Origin: Calothrix sp. CSU_2_0
Lineage (GTDB): Bacteria; Cyanobacteriota; Cyanobacteriia; Cyanobacteriales; Nostocaceae
Length of the DNA: 64,000 nt
Direction of reading: 5' to 3'
Assembly: GCA_012034595.1 (NCBI GenBank)
Contig: JAAUPE010000010.1
Coordinates: forward strand, 1 to 64,000
In this document: one piece after another, positions 1 through 8,603 of the stretch
Layout: each line of letters opens with the position of its first letter
Numbering within the stretch: the first letter of the stretch is position 1
Translations under genes and position numbers: made by a program
Notes under the pieces: generated by a model
What the model saw: the letters and a program-made list of their open reading frames with translations, nothing else
The model's database searches: none
Told to the model about the DNA's origin: nothing

Positions 1-56
1 ATCTTTATCTTTCTCCATGAATCAATTCAGGGGCTTGTATCCGTTGAGATAAAGAT
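1..56. repeat. inverted repeat at window edge
   Basis: A perfect 10-bp inverted repeat, ATCTTTATCT at 1-10 and AGATAAAGAT at 47-56, encloses a 36-nt loop. It could be a terminator-like hairpin or the end of a repeat that continues before the window. Its left boundary cannot be seen. Confidence 0.5.
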
Positions 57-105
57 AAAAAGAAATATTCTTCTTTCTTTTACCTTTTTACTTTTGACTT
101 TTAAT

Positions 106-225
106 TTAAAAGATGGTCAACTGGGAAACTCTAGACTTGTGGGAAAATTGAAACTCTTGCCGTTCCTTGTATTCTCCACTAGGCTGCGAAACTTTCGGCT
201 TGCGAATACGATATGGTGCTGCCAC
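106..225 (-). CDS. candidate 39-aa basic small protein
   Basis: This short open frame starts with GTG (223-225) and stops with TAA (106-108). A perfect Shine-Dalgarno, AAGGAGG, lies five bases upstream of the GTG on the minus strand (about 231-237), and this is the main reason to call it. The product begins MAAPYRIRKPKVSQP and is rich in Arg, Lys, Gln and Ser, with no membrane segment or cysteine. I do not recognise the family. It is divergent from the amidase gene, with about 300 bp of AT-rich DNA between them. The strong ribosome site and polar composition argue for a real small protein; the lack of a known homologue argues for caution. Confidence 0.5.
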   Translation of the reverse strand: MAAPYRIRKPKVSQPSGEYKERQEFQFSHKSRVSQLTIF

Positions 226-237
226 TAGAACCTCCTT

Positions 238-522
238 TTTCGTACCTAGTTACAGCATCTAGATTACGTAATAAATTCTCAAATAATTGACTGTTTTTAT
301 ACTTTAAACTAAGATAAATATATCTAAATAACTAATAAAAGTATTTTTAAGAAAAAGTATTAATAGATACAGACAGATTGTGTTGAATTCTAATTATTAT
401 CTAAGAAAGATTGATTATATTAAAAGAATAGAGATATTTTTTGTAGGTATAGTAGTTACCTATTTATAACCAAAGGCTAGATATTAAAATTACATCAAGT
501 AGTGTGGGTAAGTAGAGTACAA
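238..522. other. AT-rich intergenic region
   Basis: About 285 bp of very AT-rich DNA separates the candidate small protein (leftward) from the amidase (rightward). Promoters for both probably lie here, but I cannot pick a convincing -35/-10 pair and see no other gene. Confidence 0.4.
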
Positions 523-1452
523 ATGCGAGATAGCGTCTGGATAACGAGATTGCTGGCGATTTTTCTGGTAATTTTAGCCGCGATCGTGCTGTTATCAGGT
601 AATAGAGAAGTCACGGATTCTAATTTAAAGCCAAGTTCTAAGCTAAATCCAGAACAGAATACTTGGAATCCTGCCAGGGTTCAGTATCAATCAGATGTCA
701 AACCAGTAGTACCAAATTTAAAACCGACTCAACCTGTTAATAATCAGGTTGCTGCTGTTACACCAAAACCACAACCGCAACCAAAACCAATACAAACAAC
801 TAATCCAGTTAACAAACCCCAACCATTACCCAAGCAAGTATTTGCAACTACGGGAACCTTTAGAAGCTATCAACCCAAATATACAGTCGCTTGGGCTGAC
901 CCAAGTAATTACGGTGATAGATTTGCTACCGATATTACCGGTACACCCTTAGCGAATCCTCCGATTATTGTTCTCCATGAAACCACAAATTCTGCACAAA
1001 GTGCTGTCAATACTTTTAAAAGTAACAATAGTGGTGATGAAAATAAGCAAGTTAGTTACCACACATTAATTGCTCGTAATGGATTAGTTGTATATTTAGT
1101 TCCACCAGATAAGCGTGCTTTTGGTGCTGGTAATTCTATATTTGAAGGTGTCAATGGTGTGGAAACGGTGCAAACTAATCCGACTTTAAAGCCATCTGTT
1201 AATAACTTTGCCTATCACGTTTCTTTGGAGACTCCTCCTGATGCTTGGGACAAAAATGTCAGTAGTCACAGTGGGTATACAGATGAGCAATATTATGCCT
1301 TAGCTTGGCTAATTGCTCAAAGTGATGTTCCTGATGATAGAATTACGACTCATCGTGCTGTAGACCGTTCGGGACAGCGAATTGACCCTGTGAGTTTTGA
1401 TTTTGATAAGTTTTTGAGTATACTTCATACCTTTAGGGTGAAGAATAGTTAG
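523..1452 (+). CDS. N-acetylmuramoyl-L-alanine amidase (Amidase_2), membrane-anchored
   Basis: Predicted zinc amidase that cleaves the bond between N-acetylmuramic acid and L-alanine in peptidoglycan. An N-terminal hydrophobic segment (about residues 8-25, LLAIFLVILAAIVLL) acts as signal anchor, followed by a Pro/Gln/Lys-rich linker to about residue 105 and an Amidase_2/PGRP-like domain to the end. Likely zinc ligands are the His of VLHETT and the His of TTHRAVD; the third position is the Asp of RIDPVSF. The frame also opens at GTG 502, but ATG 523 gives a more standard signal anchor. The enzyme should work in the periplasm on the cell wall. The linker is low complexity. There is no clear operon partner. 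Confidence 0.85.
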   Translation: MRDSVWITRLLAIFLVILAAIVLLSGNREVTDSNLKPSSKLNPEQNTWNPARVQYQSDVKPVVPNLKPTQPVNNQVAAVTPKPQPQPKPIQTTNPVNKPQPLPKQVFATTGTFRSYQPKYTVAWADPSNYGDRFATDITGTPLANPPIIVLHETTNSAQSAVNTFKSNNSGDENKQVSYHTLIARNGLVVYLVPPDKRAFGAGNSIFEGVNGVETVQTNPTLKPSVNNFAYHVSLETPPDAWDKNVSSHSGYTDEQYYALAWLIAQSDVPDDRITTHRAVDRSGQRIDPVSFDFDKFLSILHTFRVKNS

Positions 1453-1485
1453 GGGTTAGGAGTTAGGAGTTAGGAGTTAGGAGTT
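1451..1485. repeat. heptamer tandem repeat (GTTAGGA)
   Basis: About five head-to-tail copies of GTTAGGA directly follow the amidase stop codon. This is the short tandemly repeated repetitive (STRR) class known from heterocystous cyanobacteria. Related arrays occur near 10.7, 32.4, 32.55 and 62.2 kb. Confidence 0.85.
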
Positions 1486-1685
1486 ATATCCAATTCAGGG
1501 AAATGTAAATAGTTACAATACCCGATAATTGTTATTAGTGAAGTAAAAGGTTCATTGAATATTAGGAGAATTTAAGGACTTGCAGAAAATAAAATATCCT
1601 AACTATATACTTATCAAGCGATCGCATTACTCGCAAAGGTAGGGAGACAATACCCCTAATGTATTTCTTAGTGTTTCCCAGTTTA

Positions 1686-2321
1686 TTAATCACTATTTAA
1701 TTTCCTTCGCAATTCTCGCATTGCTGCACTTGAATTGCGTTCTTGCGCTATTTGCAAACACTCTTGAACAATTTCCGCGATATTTAAATTGGGAAAATAA
1801 AGACTATTATTTTGAAGTTGGTAATTATCACTTTCTAAAGCATAAATTTTTAGTTGTGTACCTTTATATAACCAGACTTCTGGAACGCGATATGGTTTGT
1901 AATCTTCTATATCTGTGTAGCTAGTAACATCGATTTCAATTGCTAAATCAGGAGGAGGGTCAATAGTCCAATTAATTCTTTTTTTTCCAGAAATAGCTGC
2001 CCAATTATCTATATAAAAACAATAGTCAGGCTCAATTCCTCTTATTTCTACTAAATCCATTGTAATTGGAGTGAATGCATCGTACTCTCTTCCTAAAAAA
2101 TCAAGTAGAACTTTCACAACGTCAGAAATAACATTTACATTGCGTCCGTGGTCGGGTAACGGTGACATTAATGAAATTTCCCCTGGTCGATATTTTATGT
2201 GAGGAATAGAGTTATCTCCTCTCAATGCACTTAGGGTTATGTAATCTTGCCAAGTGCCAAGTAAACGCACTACCGTACCTGGAGGTAAATAGATTTTTTC
2301 CGGTGAGATAAGTGCATACAT
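1686..2321 (-). CDS. Uma2 family (DUF820) putative endonuclease
   Basis: A 211-aa protein of the Uma2/DUF820 family, which is greatly expanded in cyanobacteria and has a PD-(D/E)XK-like nuclease fold. Visible hallmarks are the EISLMSPLPDHGRN stretch, the GIEPDYCFYI segment with a conserved Asp, and the PPDLAIEIDVTS core supplying Asp and Glu-x-Asp. The true role of these proteins is unknown. It lies 46 bp downstream of ribBA on the same strand, so it may be read from the ribBA transcript. A second, only distantly similar Uma2 protein lies at 29771-30352. Confidence 0.85.
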   Translation of the reverse strand: MYALISPEKIYLPPGTVVRLLGTWQDYITLSALRGDNSIPHIKYRPGEISLMSPLPDHGRNVNVISDVVKVLLDFLGREYDAFTPITMDLVEIRGIEPDYCFYIDNWAAISGKKRINWTIDPPPDLAIEIDVTSYTDIEDYKPYRVPEVWLYKGTQLKIYALESDNYQLQNNSLYFPNLNIAEIVQECLQIAQERNSSAAMRELRRKLNSD

Positions 2322-2367
2322 AAAATTATCCGAGTTGGGATTGTGAGAATTATTTGATTACCAAACT

Positions 2368-4104
2368 CTAGCGACTAAAACTGTAAATTTTTTGCGTTTC
2401 CAAATTATGACAAATTGATGAAGGTTTTTGATTCAGATCAAAACTCAATCGATCCAATTGCACTTGCAAAGTACTCAAAGGGTCAGTTCCCGGTGATACT
2501 AAAAACTCCAACTTTTCAATGTAAGGCAAATTAGCTAGATTATCGAGAATTTGACTAATCGCTTCCCTGTAAGGATGACCATCTTGCCGATACCAGTCTG
2601 CGGTTGCCATTCCCGCTTGATCGAAACCGAGATGCACAGTTAATGATGGCTTATCGAATAATGCGATCGCAAGTGGACGGGCATCTTCTTGCAGCGATAA
2701 GTCTTGACTTTTTGCTAAAAAGCGGATTTTTTCTAAACGATCGTAGCGATCGCTAATGCATTGTGGATCGTCTTGCCAATGGATTGCGACTGTTAACAGG
2801 TAAGTTTGCAAGAGCATGTGCCCTAATTTTGTGGCTTTGGTCGATAAATAATAGGAGTTGTAGTCGTTTGCCTCGATCAACAACGGTACACGATCTACAA
2901 TCTCCAAATCATATCCCTTCAATCCAGCAATTTTCCGAGGATTGTTGGTAATCAAACGTATTTTATGTAACCCCAAATCTGTCAGTATTTGTGCCCCCAT
3001 GCCATAGTCCCGTAGGTCGGCGGGAAAACCCAAGCGTTCGTTGGCTTCCACAGTATCCAAGCCCATATCCTGCAATGAGTAAGCCTTCAGTTTATTAATT
3101 AAACCAATGCCACGACCTTCTTGACGCAGGTATACAACAACACCTTTACCCGCTTGCTCGATCATCTTCAGGGCAGCTTGGAGTTGCATTCGACAGTCGC
3201 AACGCAGGGAACCTAATGCATCACCCGTCAAACATTCGGAATGCATTCGCACCATTATCGGCTCGTCTTTAAACGTGCTGGGGTCGCCTTTGACGATCGC
3301 AACGTGTTCTGTGTTGTTGAGGATGTAACGGTAGCCGTAGATGTCAAATTGACCGAAGGTTGAGGGTAGTTTGGTGATGGTTTCCCGGACAACTAAACGG
3401 TCAAATTTCAAGCGGTAACAAATTAAATCGGCAATGCTAATAATTTTCAAGTTGTGGTGCTTGGCATATTCCACCAACTGCGGCAACCTTGCCATTGAAC
3501 CATTGGGGTTTTGAATTTCGCAAATTACCCCCGCAGGATACAACCCAGCTAAACGGGATAAATCGACTGCTGCCTCCGTATGTCCAGCACGCTTGAGAAC
3601 TCCCCCATCTTTGGCTCTGAGTGGAAAAATATGACCGGGACGACGTAAATCTTCTGGTTTTGTCTGGGGATTGAGGGCTACTTGGATAGTACGGGCACGG
3701 TCATCGGCGGATATTCCCGTACTTACACCTAAGTTTGGTCCTGCGTCTATGCTAACCGTGAATGCAGTTTGATTGGGGTCGGTGATATTTCGTACCATCA
3801 AAGGTAAATCGAGTTCGTCTAAACGTTCCCCAGTCATCGCCAAACAAATTAAACCCCTTGCTTCCACTGCCATGAAGTTGATGGTATCGGGAGTGGCAAA
3901 TTGGGCTGCACAAATCAAATCGCCTTCATTTTCGCGATTTTCGTCATCCACGACCACAATGACACGACCAGCTTTCAAATCTGCCAAAGCAGTTTCAATT
4001 GAGTCAAACTGAAATTCTGGGTTTGAAGAAGCAGCGTCGTGGGTGGGTTCCCCGACTTGAGACGACTGCTGTGAGGTGTGAGGCTGCGACACAAAGTTTC
4101 TCAA
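2368..4104 (-). CDS. ribBA: bifunctional DHBP synthase / GTP cyclohydrolase II (RibBA)
   Basis: This enzyme supplies both riboflavin precursors: 3,4-dihydroxy-2-butanone 4-phosphate from ribulose 5-phosphate, and the pyrimidine from GTP. The N-terminal RibB domain spans about residues 30-240, with the acidic metal site [10 protein letters not shown] at 53-62. The RibA domain spans about 245-415, with zinc ligands Cys290, Cys301 and Cys303 (SECLTGD...RCDC). A C-terminal extension of about 160 residues, common in cyanobacterial RibBA, has no assigned role. I see no FMN riboswitch in the 275-bp divergent region shared with argC. The gene is intact. Confidence 0.96.
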   Translation of the reverse strand: MRNFVSQPHTSQQSSQVGEPTHDAASSNPEFQFDSIETALADLKAGRVIVVVDDENRENEGDLICAAQFATPDTINFMAVEARGLICLAMTGERLDELDLPLMVRNITDPNQTAFTVSIDAGPNLGVSTGISADDRARTIQVALNPQTKPEDLRRPGHIFPLRAKDGGVLKRAGHTEAAVDLSRLAGLYPAGVICEIQNPNGSMARLPQLVEYAKHHNLKIISIADLICYRLKFDRLVVRETITKLPSTFGQFDIYGYRYILNNTEHVAIVKGDPSTFKDEPIMVRMHSECLTGDALGSLRCDCRMQLQAALKMIEQAGKGVVVYLRQEGRGIGLINKLKAYSLQDMGLDTVEANERLGFPADLRDYGMGAQILTDLGLHKIRLITNNPRKIAGLKGYDLEIVDRVPLLIEANDYNSYYLSTKATKLGHMLLQTYLLTVAIHWQDDPQCISDRYDRLEKIRFLAKSQDLSLQEDARPLAIALFDKPSLTVHLGFDQAGMATADWYRQDGHPYREAISQILDNLANLPYIEKLEFLVSPGTDPLSTLQVQLDRLSFDLNQKPSSICHNLETQKIYSFSR

Positions 4105-4379
4105 CGAGCGAAGGTAATTTTTTCGACAAATAAATAATTGTTTTCAAATTGTAGCTCTTTTGATTGGTTGCGAGCTATGAAATTAGGGCAAAGGGAAAAG
4201 GAGCAAACTCTTTTTCCTTACCTATGATTAAAAATGCTCCATGACCAATTCCCAAATTTGCGTTTTAATATCAAGAGGTGGAATTACAGTTAAATAACAA
4301 GAAAATGTTTGATACTTAGCTAGTAAATTGATAGTTAATAACAAATTGATGAATAGAGAACGGATAAGGATTGGAAAAC

Positions 4380-5437
4380 ATGGGTAATTTTAGGCGCGTA
4401 CCCGTTGGGATAGTTGGCGCGTCAGGTTATGGCGGAGTTCAGCTAATAAGATTGTTGATGGATCACCCTGATGTTGAGGTGGTTTATGTGGGGGGTGATA
4501 GCACTGCTGGGAAGGCTTTTGGTGATATTTACCCACATATGGCACATGCCGTTAACTTGATGATGGAAGCGGTAGATGTGGATGCGATCGCCCATCGCTG
4601 TGAGGTAGTTTTTCTTTCGGTTCCAAATGGTTTAGCTTGTCAGCTTGCACCGAAGCTTTTAGCCAAGGGATGTAAGGTACTCGATTTGAGTGCCGATTAT
4701 CGATTTCGGAATTTGACCACTTATACCAATTGGTACGGGAAGGAACGGAACGATGCCCAAACGGCTACAACTGCTGTTTATGGACTACCCGAATTGTATC
4801 GCGATCGCATTGCCGAATCCCAACTAATTGGCTGTCCTGGCTGCTATCCTACTGCCAGTTTACTCGCCCTTTCTCCTCTCCTCAAACAAGGTTTAATTGT
4901 CCCGGAAACCGCGATTATTGATGCTAAATCCGGTACTTCAGGTGGTGGACGGGATGCCAAAATTGGTATGCTCCTGGCGGAAGCTGATAATACCCTCGCT
5001 GCATACAATGTTGCTAGACACCGACACACCCCCGAAATCGAGCAAATTTGTAGCGAACTTGCTGGACACGAAGTCACAGTCCAATTTACTCCCCACCTGA
5101 TCCCGATGGTACGGGGTATCCTCGCCACTGTCTACGCGACATTACGTGACCCTGGCTTAGTGCGTGACGATTTAATTACCATTATCGGGCTTTTTTCCGT
5201 AATTCTCCTTGGGTGAAAATATGTGAAGCTGGTATTTATCCCCAGACAAAATGGGCATGTGGCAGCAATCTTTGCTATATTGGTATTGAAGTTGACCCAC
5301 GCACGGGGCGAGTTATCGTCATGTCTGCTATCGATAACTTAATTAAAGGGCAGGCAGGACAAGCAATCCAGTGCATGAACATCATGATGGGCTGGGATGA
5401 AACACTGGGATTGCCCAAGTTAGGTTTTTATCCTTAG
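4380..5437 (+). CDS. argC: N-acetyl-gamma-glutamyl-phosphate reductase ArgC (single-base frameshift)
   Basis: Third step of arginine biosynthesis: NADPH-dependent reduction of N-acetylglutamyl phosphate to the semialdehyde. The N-terminal GASGYGG loop binds NADP, and the second Cys of GCPGCYP is the catalytic thiol. The frame breaks near 5182: one part ends at 5216 and the rest is read in another frame up to 5437. Adding one T at 5182-5183 restores [15 protein letters not shown], a normal ArgC continuation, and a protein of about 352 aa, the usual length. ATG 4380 is preferred to the TTG at 4371. The enzyme is needed for arginine prototrophy, so a sequence error is more likely than a dead gene. 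Confidence 0.9.
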
Positions 5438-5688
5438 TTTTATTTTTTTGTAGTACTAACTAAACTTTGGGTATATTCGCTCAAAGCCGGTTGTGATTTT
5501 GTAGTCCTTGAGACAAATTTACGGGTATTTTCCAGACATTTTGTGTAATAGTTATCTCGAAACATTGACGTTCAAATTTTGGTATGCTATCCAAGTGTCA
5601 TCTCCGTTAAAAAAAGCGCTAGTAAATTTCCCAAAAATAAAGATACTTACTAACGCTGTTGAACAAAATATATGTGTGTAACACCATC

Positions 5689-5922
5689 ATGGCACAAGAG
5701 ATGAATAACAGCCATTTAGAGCAAAACCCCGAAAAAACTTACAAGAAAAGACTAAATTCGTGGGCGATCGCACGCTTGCTTCCCGATATGAAACGCGAGA
5801 TAGTTGCAAGGTTCCGCAGTCGTTCGGATGCAGACGGACATTTACAGTTGTTGCTTCGGGTAACACCAGAAGCTAATTTGATGCTTATTTTTGATTGCCA
5901 GCAAGAGGAAGTAGTTGCGTAA
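5689..5922 (+). CDS. hypothetical protein, about 77 aa
   Basis: A small, charged, soluble protein. The frame opens at TTG 5659; ATG 5689 (MAQEMNNSHLEQ) or ATG 5701 are better starts. The core LLPDMKREIVARFRSRSDADGHLQLLLRVTPEANLMLIFD looks like a compact alpha/beta fold and has coding character. I recognise no family. It is followed by a strong hairpin terminator that it shares with the convergent gene. Confidence 0.6.
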   Translation: MAQEMNNSHLEQNPEKTYKKRLNSWAIARLLPDMKREIVARFRSRSDADGHLQLLLRVTPEANLMLIFDCQQEEVVA

Positions 5923-5945
5923 TCTAGTGTGATTTTTTGAAGTCT

Positions 5946-5971
5946 GTAATAGGTGTTTTAGCACCTATTAC
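5946..5971. terminator. bidirectional hairpin terminator
   Basis: A perfect 10-bp stem, GTAATAGGTG with CACCTATTAC, and a 6-nt loop lie between the convergent genes ending at 5922 and 6012. A/T-rich flanks on both sides suit termination in both directions. Confidence 0.75.
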
Positions 5972-6011
5972 TTAATAAAAAGTCTCTACCTAAATTGCTT
6001 GATTCTCAACC

Positions 6012-6944
6012 TTAATCGTGTTCTTCCAAATTAGGAATATCTCTTTGAGAAATATTTTTTGTCGAGATATTTTCCCAGGAATGAACAAACTGTTGAATCC
6101 GCTTTGCGTGAGTTTTAGTTGTATTTAATAGCTCAGTAAGTTCTTTATTAATGACATCGATTTTAATTTTATCGATAGCGGCTTGAATTTCGGGAACTGG
6201 TTGGAGGTAGTGTTGTTGATAAAGGTTCGTGACTTGGCTTAAATCTTGATTCAAATTGTGGTTAAAGTCCTGAAGGCAGCGATTAGCATGAATGAGATTA
6301 CCTATAATTAATTTTGTTGGATAAAGAATCTCGCGGTTAATATCTGTTGTTAATTGTTCCCAAATTTGAATTTTTTGTTGCTGCACTATTTCCGCTTGTT
6401 TCTGTTTAAATATGTGTAAATCAGCTTGGTCTATTCGTGATTGTTTTTGGACTTTATCAAGTTGTCTGAGGGTTAATATCTGAATTTGCGAATGTGCTAA
6501 AAGCAGGTTGTGAATATCGAGCAGTTGATACACTTGTGAGTTATCTGTTATTACCTTGACTACAATTGGTTCGTAGACAAGTTGAAAAGTTCTTTTTAAT
6601 GCAACTTGCGTTGCTTTGATAATTGTAGTGTTTCCCGGAAGCTCAAATATCTCCGGCTGAAGATAATCGTAAAGATGTGAAATTGGTCTTTCTGCAAATA
6701 GTCCTAAACTATAAGGACGACTCATAAATTCAAAGAACCGTTTTCGGGAAATCATACCCATGTAGTGATGATTTTGCGTTAAAATTACCCCTGGGATTAA
6801 AGGCTCTTGTTCAAATAGTTGAATCAAGCTATTTCCCAAAGCATCAAGTTCAATAATCTCATCCCATAAGGGTAAATCTTGTAATGTCGAGTCTAAATCC
6901 AAGCGGAGTTCATCAATTTTAGTAATATTCATATTTACACTCAT
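6012..6944 (-). CDS. CBS-domain protein with degenerate histidine-kinase DHp domain, no ATPase
   Basis: About 310 aa (ATG at 6944; the frame extends to 6971). The N-terminal half carries a CBS-type pair (PGVILTQNHHYMGMISRKRF and EPIVVKVITDN...YQLLDIHNLLLAHSQI), like the input module of many cyanobacterial histidine kinases. After a coiled coil (about 160-205) comes a segment matching the kinase dimerisation domain: IIGNLIHANRCLQDF, then NLYQQHYLQPVPEIQAAID, then a helix ending AKRIQQFVHSW. The H-box that should read like GIAHEINNP is DINREILYP, so the phospho-acceptor His is replaced by Arg213 (numbering from 6971). The protein ends where the ATPase domain would begin. It cannot be a classical kinase; an adaptor or dominant-negative partner is an inference. 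Confidence 0.75.
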   Translation of the reverse strand: MSVNMNITKIDELRLDLDSTLQDLPLWDEIIELDALGNSLIQLFEQEPLIPGVILTQNHHYMGMISRKRFFEFMSRPYSLGLFAERPISHLYDYLQPEIFELPGNTTIIKATQVALKRTFQLVYEPIVVKVITDNSQVYQLLDIHNLLLAHSQIQILTLRQLDKVQKQSRIDQADLHIFKQKQAEIVQQQKIQIWEQLTTDINREILYPTKLIIGNLIHANRCLQDFNHNLNQDLSQVTNLYQQHYLQPVPEIQAAIDKIKIDVINKELTELLNTTKTHAKRIQQFVHSWENISTKNISQRDIPNLEEHD

Positions 6945-7173
6945 TATTTGTACTACCAAAAAACTCAACAAACTTGAGAGTATTTTATTGAACTAATTCA
7001 AACATGAATAAGTAATAGTTAAGATTTTCATATAGCTCAATGCAGAAGTCTCCCCCATTTCGATACAAACTTACTTTTTATTTGCAAGATAAAGAATGCA
7101 CAAGTCATAATTTTATTTGTGGATACTGAAAAATATAAAATTGTAAAAATAGATATATTAAATAGTAATTGTG

Positions 7174-8081
7174 ATGAAAGTATCAATTATAGGAACCGTA
7201 ATATTAACTCCATTTTTATTAATTCAGGGTTGTGCTTCCCAAGTTAAAACAACTCAAGGTTTGCAACAACAAACAGCATCAAATCCACATCAACATCACG
7301 CTGCTAGCGATTCCAAGAGTGTAAATCCACAGCAAGTTAATAATCATCAAAATCAGCCAACCCACGAACAACACACACAAGCATCATCAACTCAAGCAAA
7401 ATTAACAGTTCCCAAAGAAATTAAATCAACTCAAGCTGTACCTTTAACAATTAATATTCAAGATAAAGCTGGAAAAGCAGTTAGTAATTTTGAAACGTTT
7501 CAAGAAAAGTCAATGCATTTAATAGTCGTTAGTGACGACTTACGGTTTTTCAGCATGTTCATCCAACCCATAAAGGAAATGGACGTTTTGAAGTTAATCC
7601 CAATTTTCCCGCAGCAGGTAGCTATACTTTATTTAGCGATTACAAACCAGCAGGGCAAAAAGAACAAGTTTCTGCACAAAAAATCATAATTCCTGGTAAT
7701 GTACCTTTACCAACGGAGTTAGAAAAATTTAGCAATACTAAAATTTTAGCTGATACAAAAGTAAGTCTAAAATTACCCGAAAAAACATTAAAAGCTGGGA
7801 AGGAAGTAAAAATAAGTTTCGATTTGCAGGAATTAAAACAAAATCAACCAATTAAAGATTTGCAGCCATATTTAGGAGAAAAAGGGCATTTAGTAATTGT
7901 CAAAAGCTCGTCTCCTTTAACAGAAGCAGATTATATTCATGCACATGCACTTAAAGAATCTAGTGATGGACAGATAAATTTTTTATCTAGTTTACCCAGC
8001 AAAGGAACTTATAAAGTTTGGCTACAATTTAATCGTAATGGCAAAGTGAATACGGCTGATTTTTGGGTGAATGCCATTTAA
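7174..8081 (+). CDS. His-rich secreted lipoprotein with two YtkA-like domains (single-base frameshift)
   Basis: The N-terminus is a lipoprotein signal (MKVSIIGTVILTPFLLIQGC, lipobox IQGC). A His/Gln-rich stretch (HQHHAAS, NHQNQPTHEQHTQ) that could bind metal follows. Two related halves carry the hallmark MHLIVVSDDLRFF and, later, GHLVIVKSS with nearby HAHAL, resembling YtkA-like/copper-associated domains. The first frame ends at 7689; adding one T to the T run at 7546-7550 restores FFQHVHPTHKGNGRFEV and joins it to the frame ending at 8081, giving about 302 aa. Read this way, conserved HxH motifs appear in both halves. The role is unknown; an envelope metal-handling protein is a reasonable guess. 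Confidence 0.7.
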
Positions 8082-8603
8082 ATTTAAAATAATTTAAGTA
8101 GATTCTTCGTAGGTTGGGTAGAAGCGTAAGAGTTATATTTACAGCAATATGATAAATCTACATTTGCGCTGTAACATTTTATTATGATACTTTTTAGATA
8201 AATATTTCGATGTGTAAAATAATCTAAATGGTCATTTAATCCGATCGCAATTCTTTGTAGTAACTTCTAGGACAGCAACCCCTCGCAGAATAGCTCAACA
8301 CATGATATTGATGAAATAGAAATTATTTAAATTCTGAAAATAGACTAAATTAAACAGAAAATTATTCTAAAATTCATTGTAATAAAATGTTGGGTAGAGA
8401 CGCAAATTATAGACTTATTGTATTGCTACAAATATTTTTCGTGCGTCTCTACCCAACCTACAAATACTGAGTATATTTATTTTCCCCATGTAGAAATAAA
8501 AACCCCGGTTTTTCTCAATATAAATACGGAAATGTAATTATCTGAGTTCAAATAATCACAAAACACAGCAGATAATTCCACAAAAGCGATCGCATTAATT
8601 TGT
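8082..8603. other. gene-free region with repeats
   Basis: About 520 bp between convergent genes. It contains GGTTGGGTAGAAGCG near 8113, the long inverted repeat at 8390-8456, a short AACCCCGGTTTTT palindrome near 8500, and a HIP1 site near 8586. I see no coding frame. Confidence 0.6.
8390..8456. repeat. inverted repeat, MITE-like
   Basis: The perfect 15-bp arms TTGGGTAGAGACGCA (8390-8404) and TGCGTCTCTACCCAA (8442-8456) flank a 37-nt AT-rich loop. Elements with these arms recur in intergenic DNA of filamentous cyanobacteria. No transposase is present, and the element is too short to be autonomous. Confidence 0.75.

Noticed and set aside
1451-1485. Heptamer array as a CRISPR
   Set aside because: Units are 7 bp without spacers; this is the STRR class.
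7171-7689. Separate 172-aa lipoprotein gene followed by another gene at 7824
   Set aside because: The C-terminal 60 residues are off-frame; one base in the T run joins both parts into one coherent protein.
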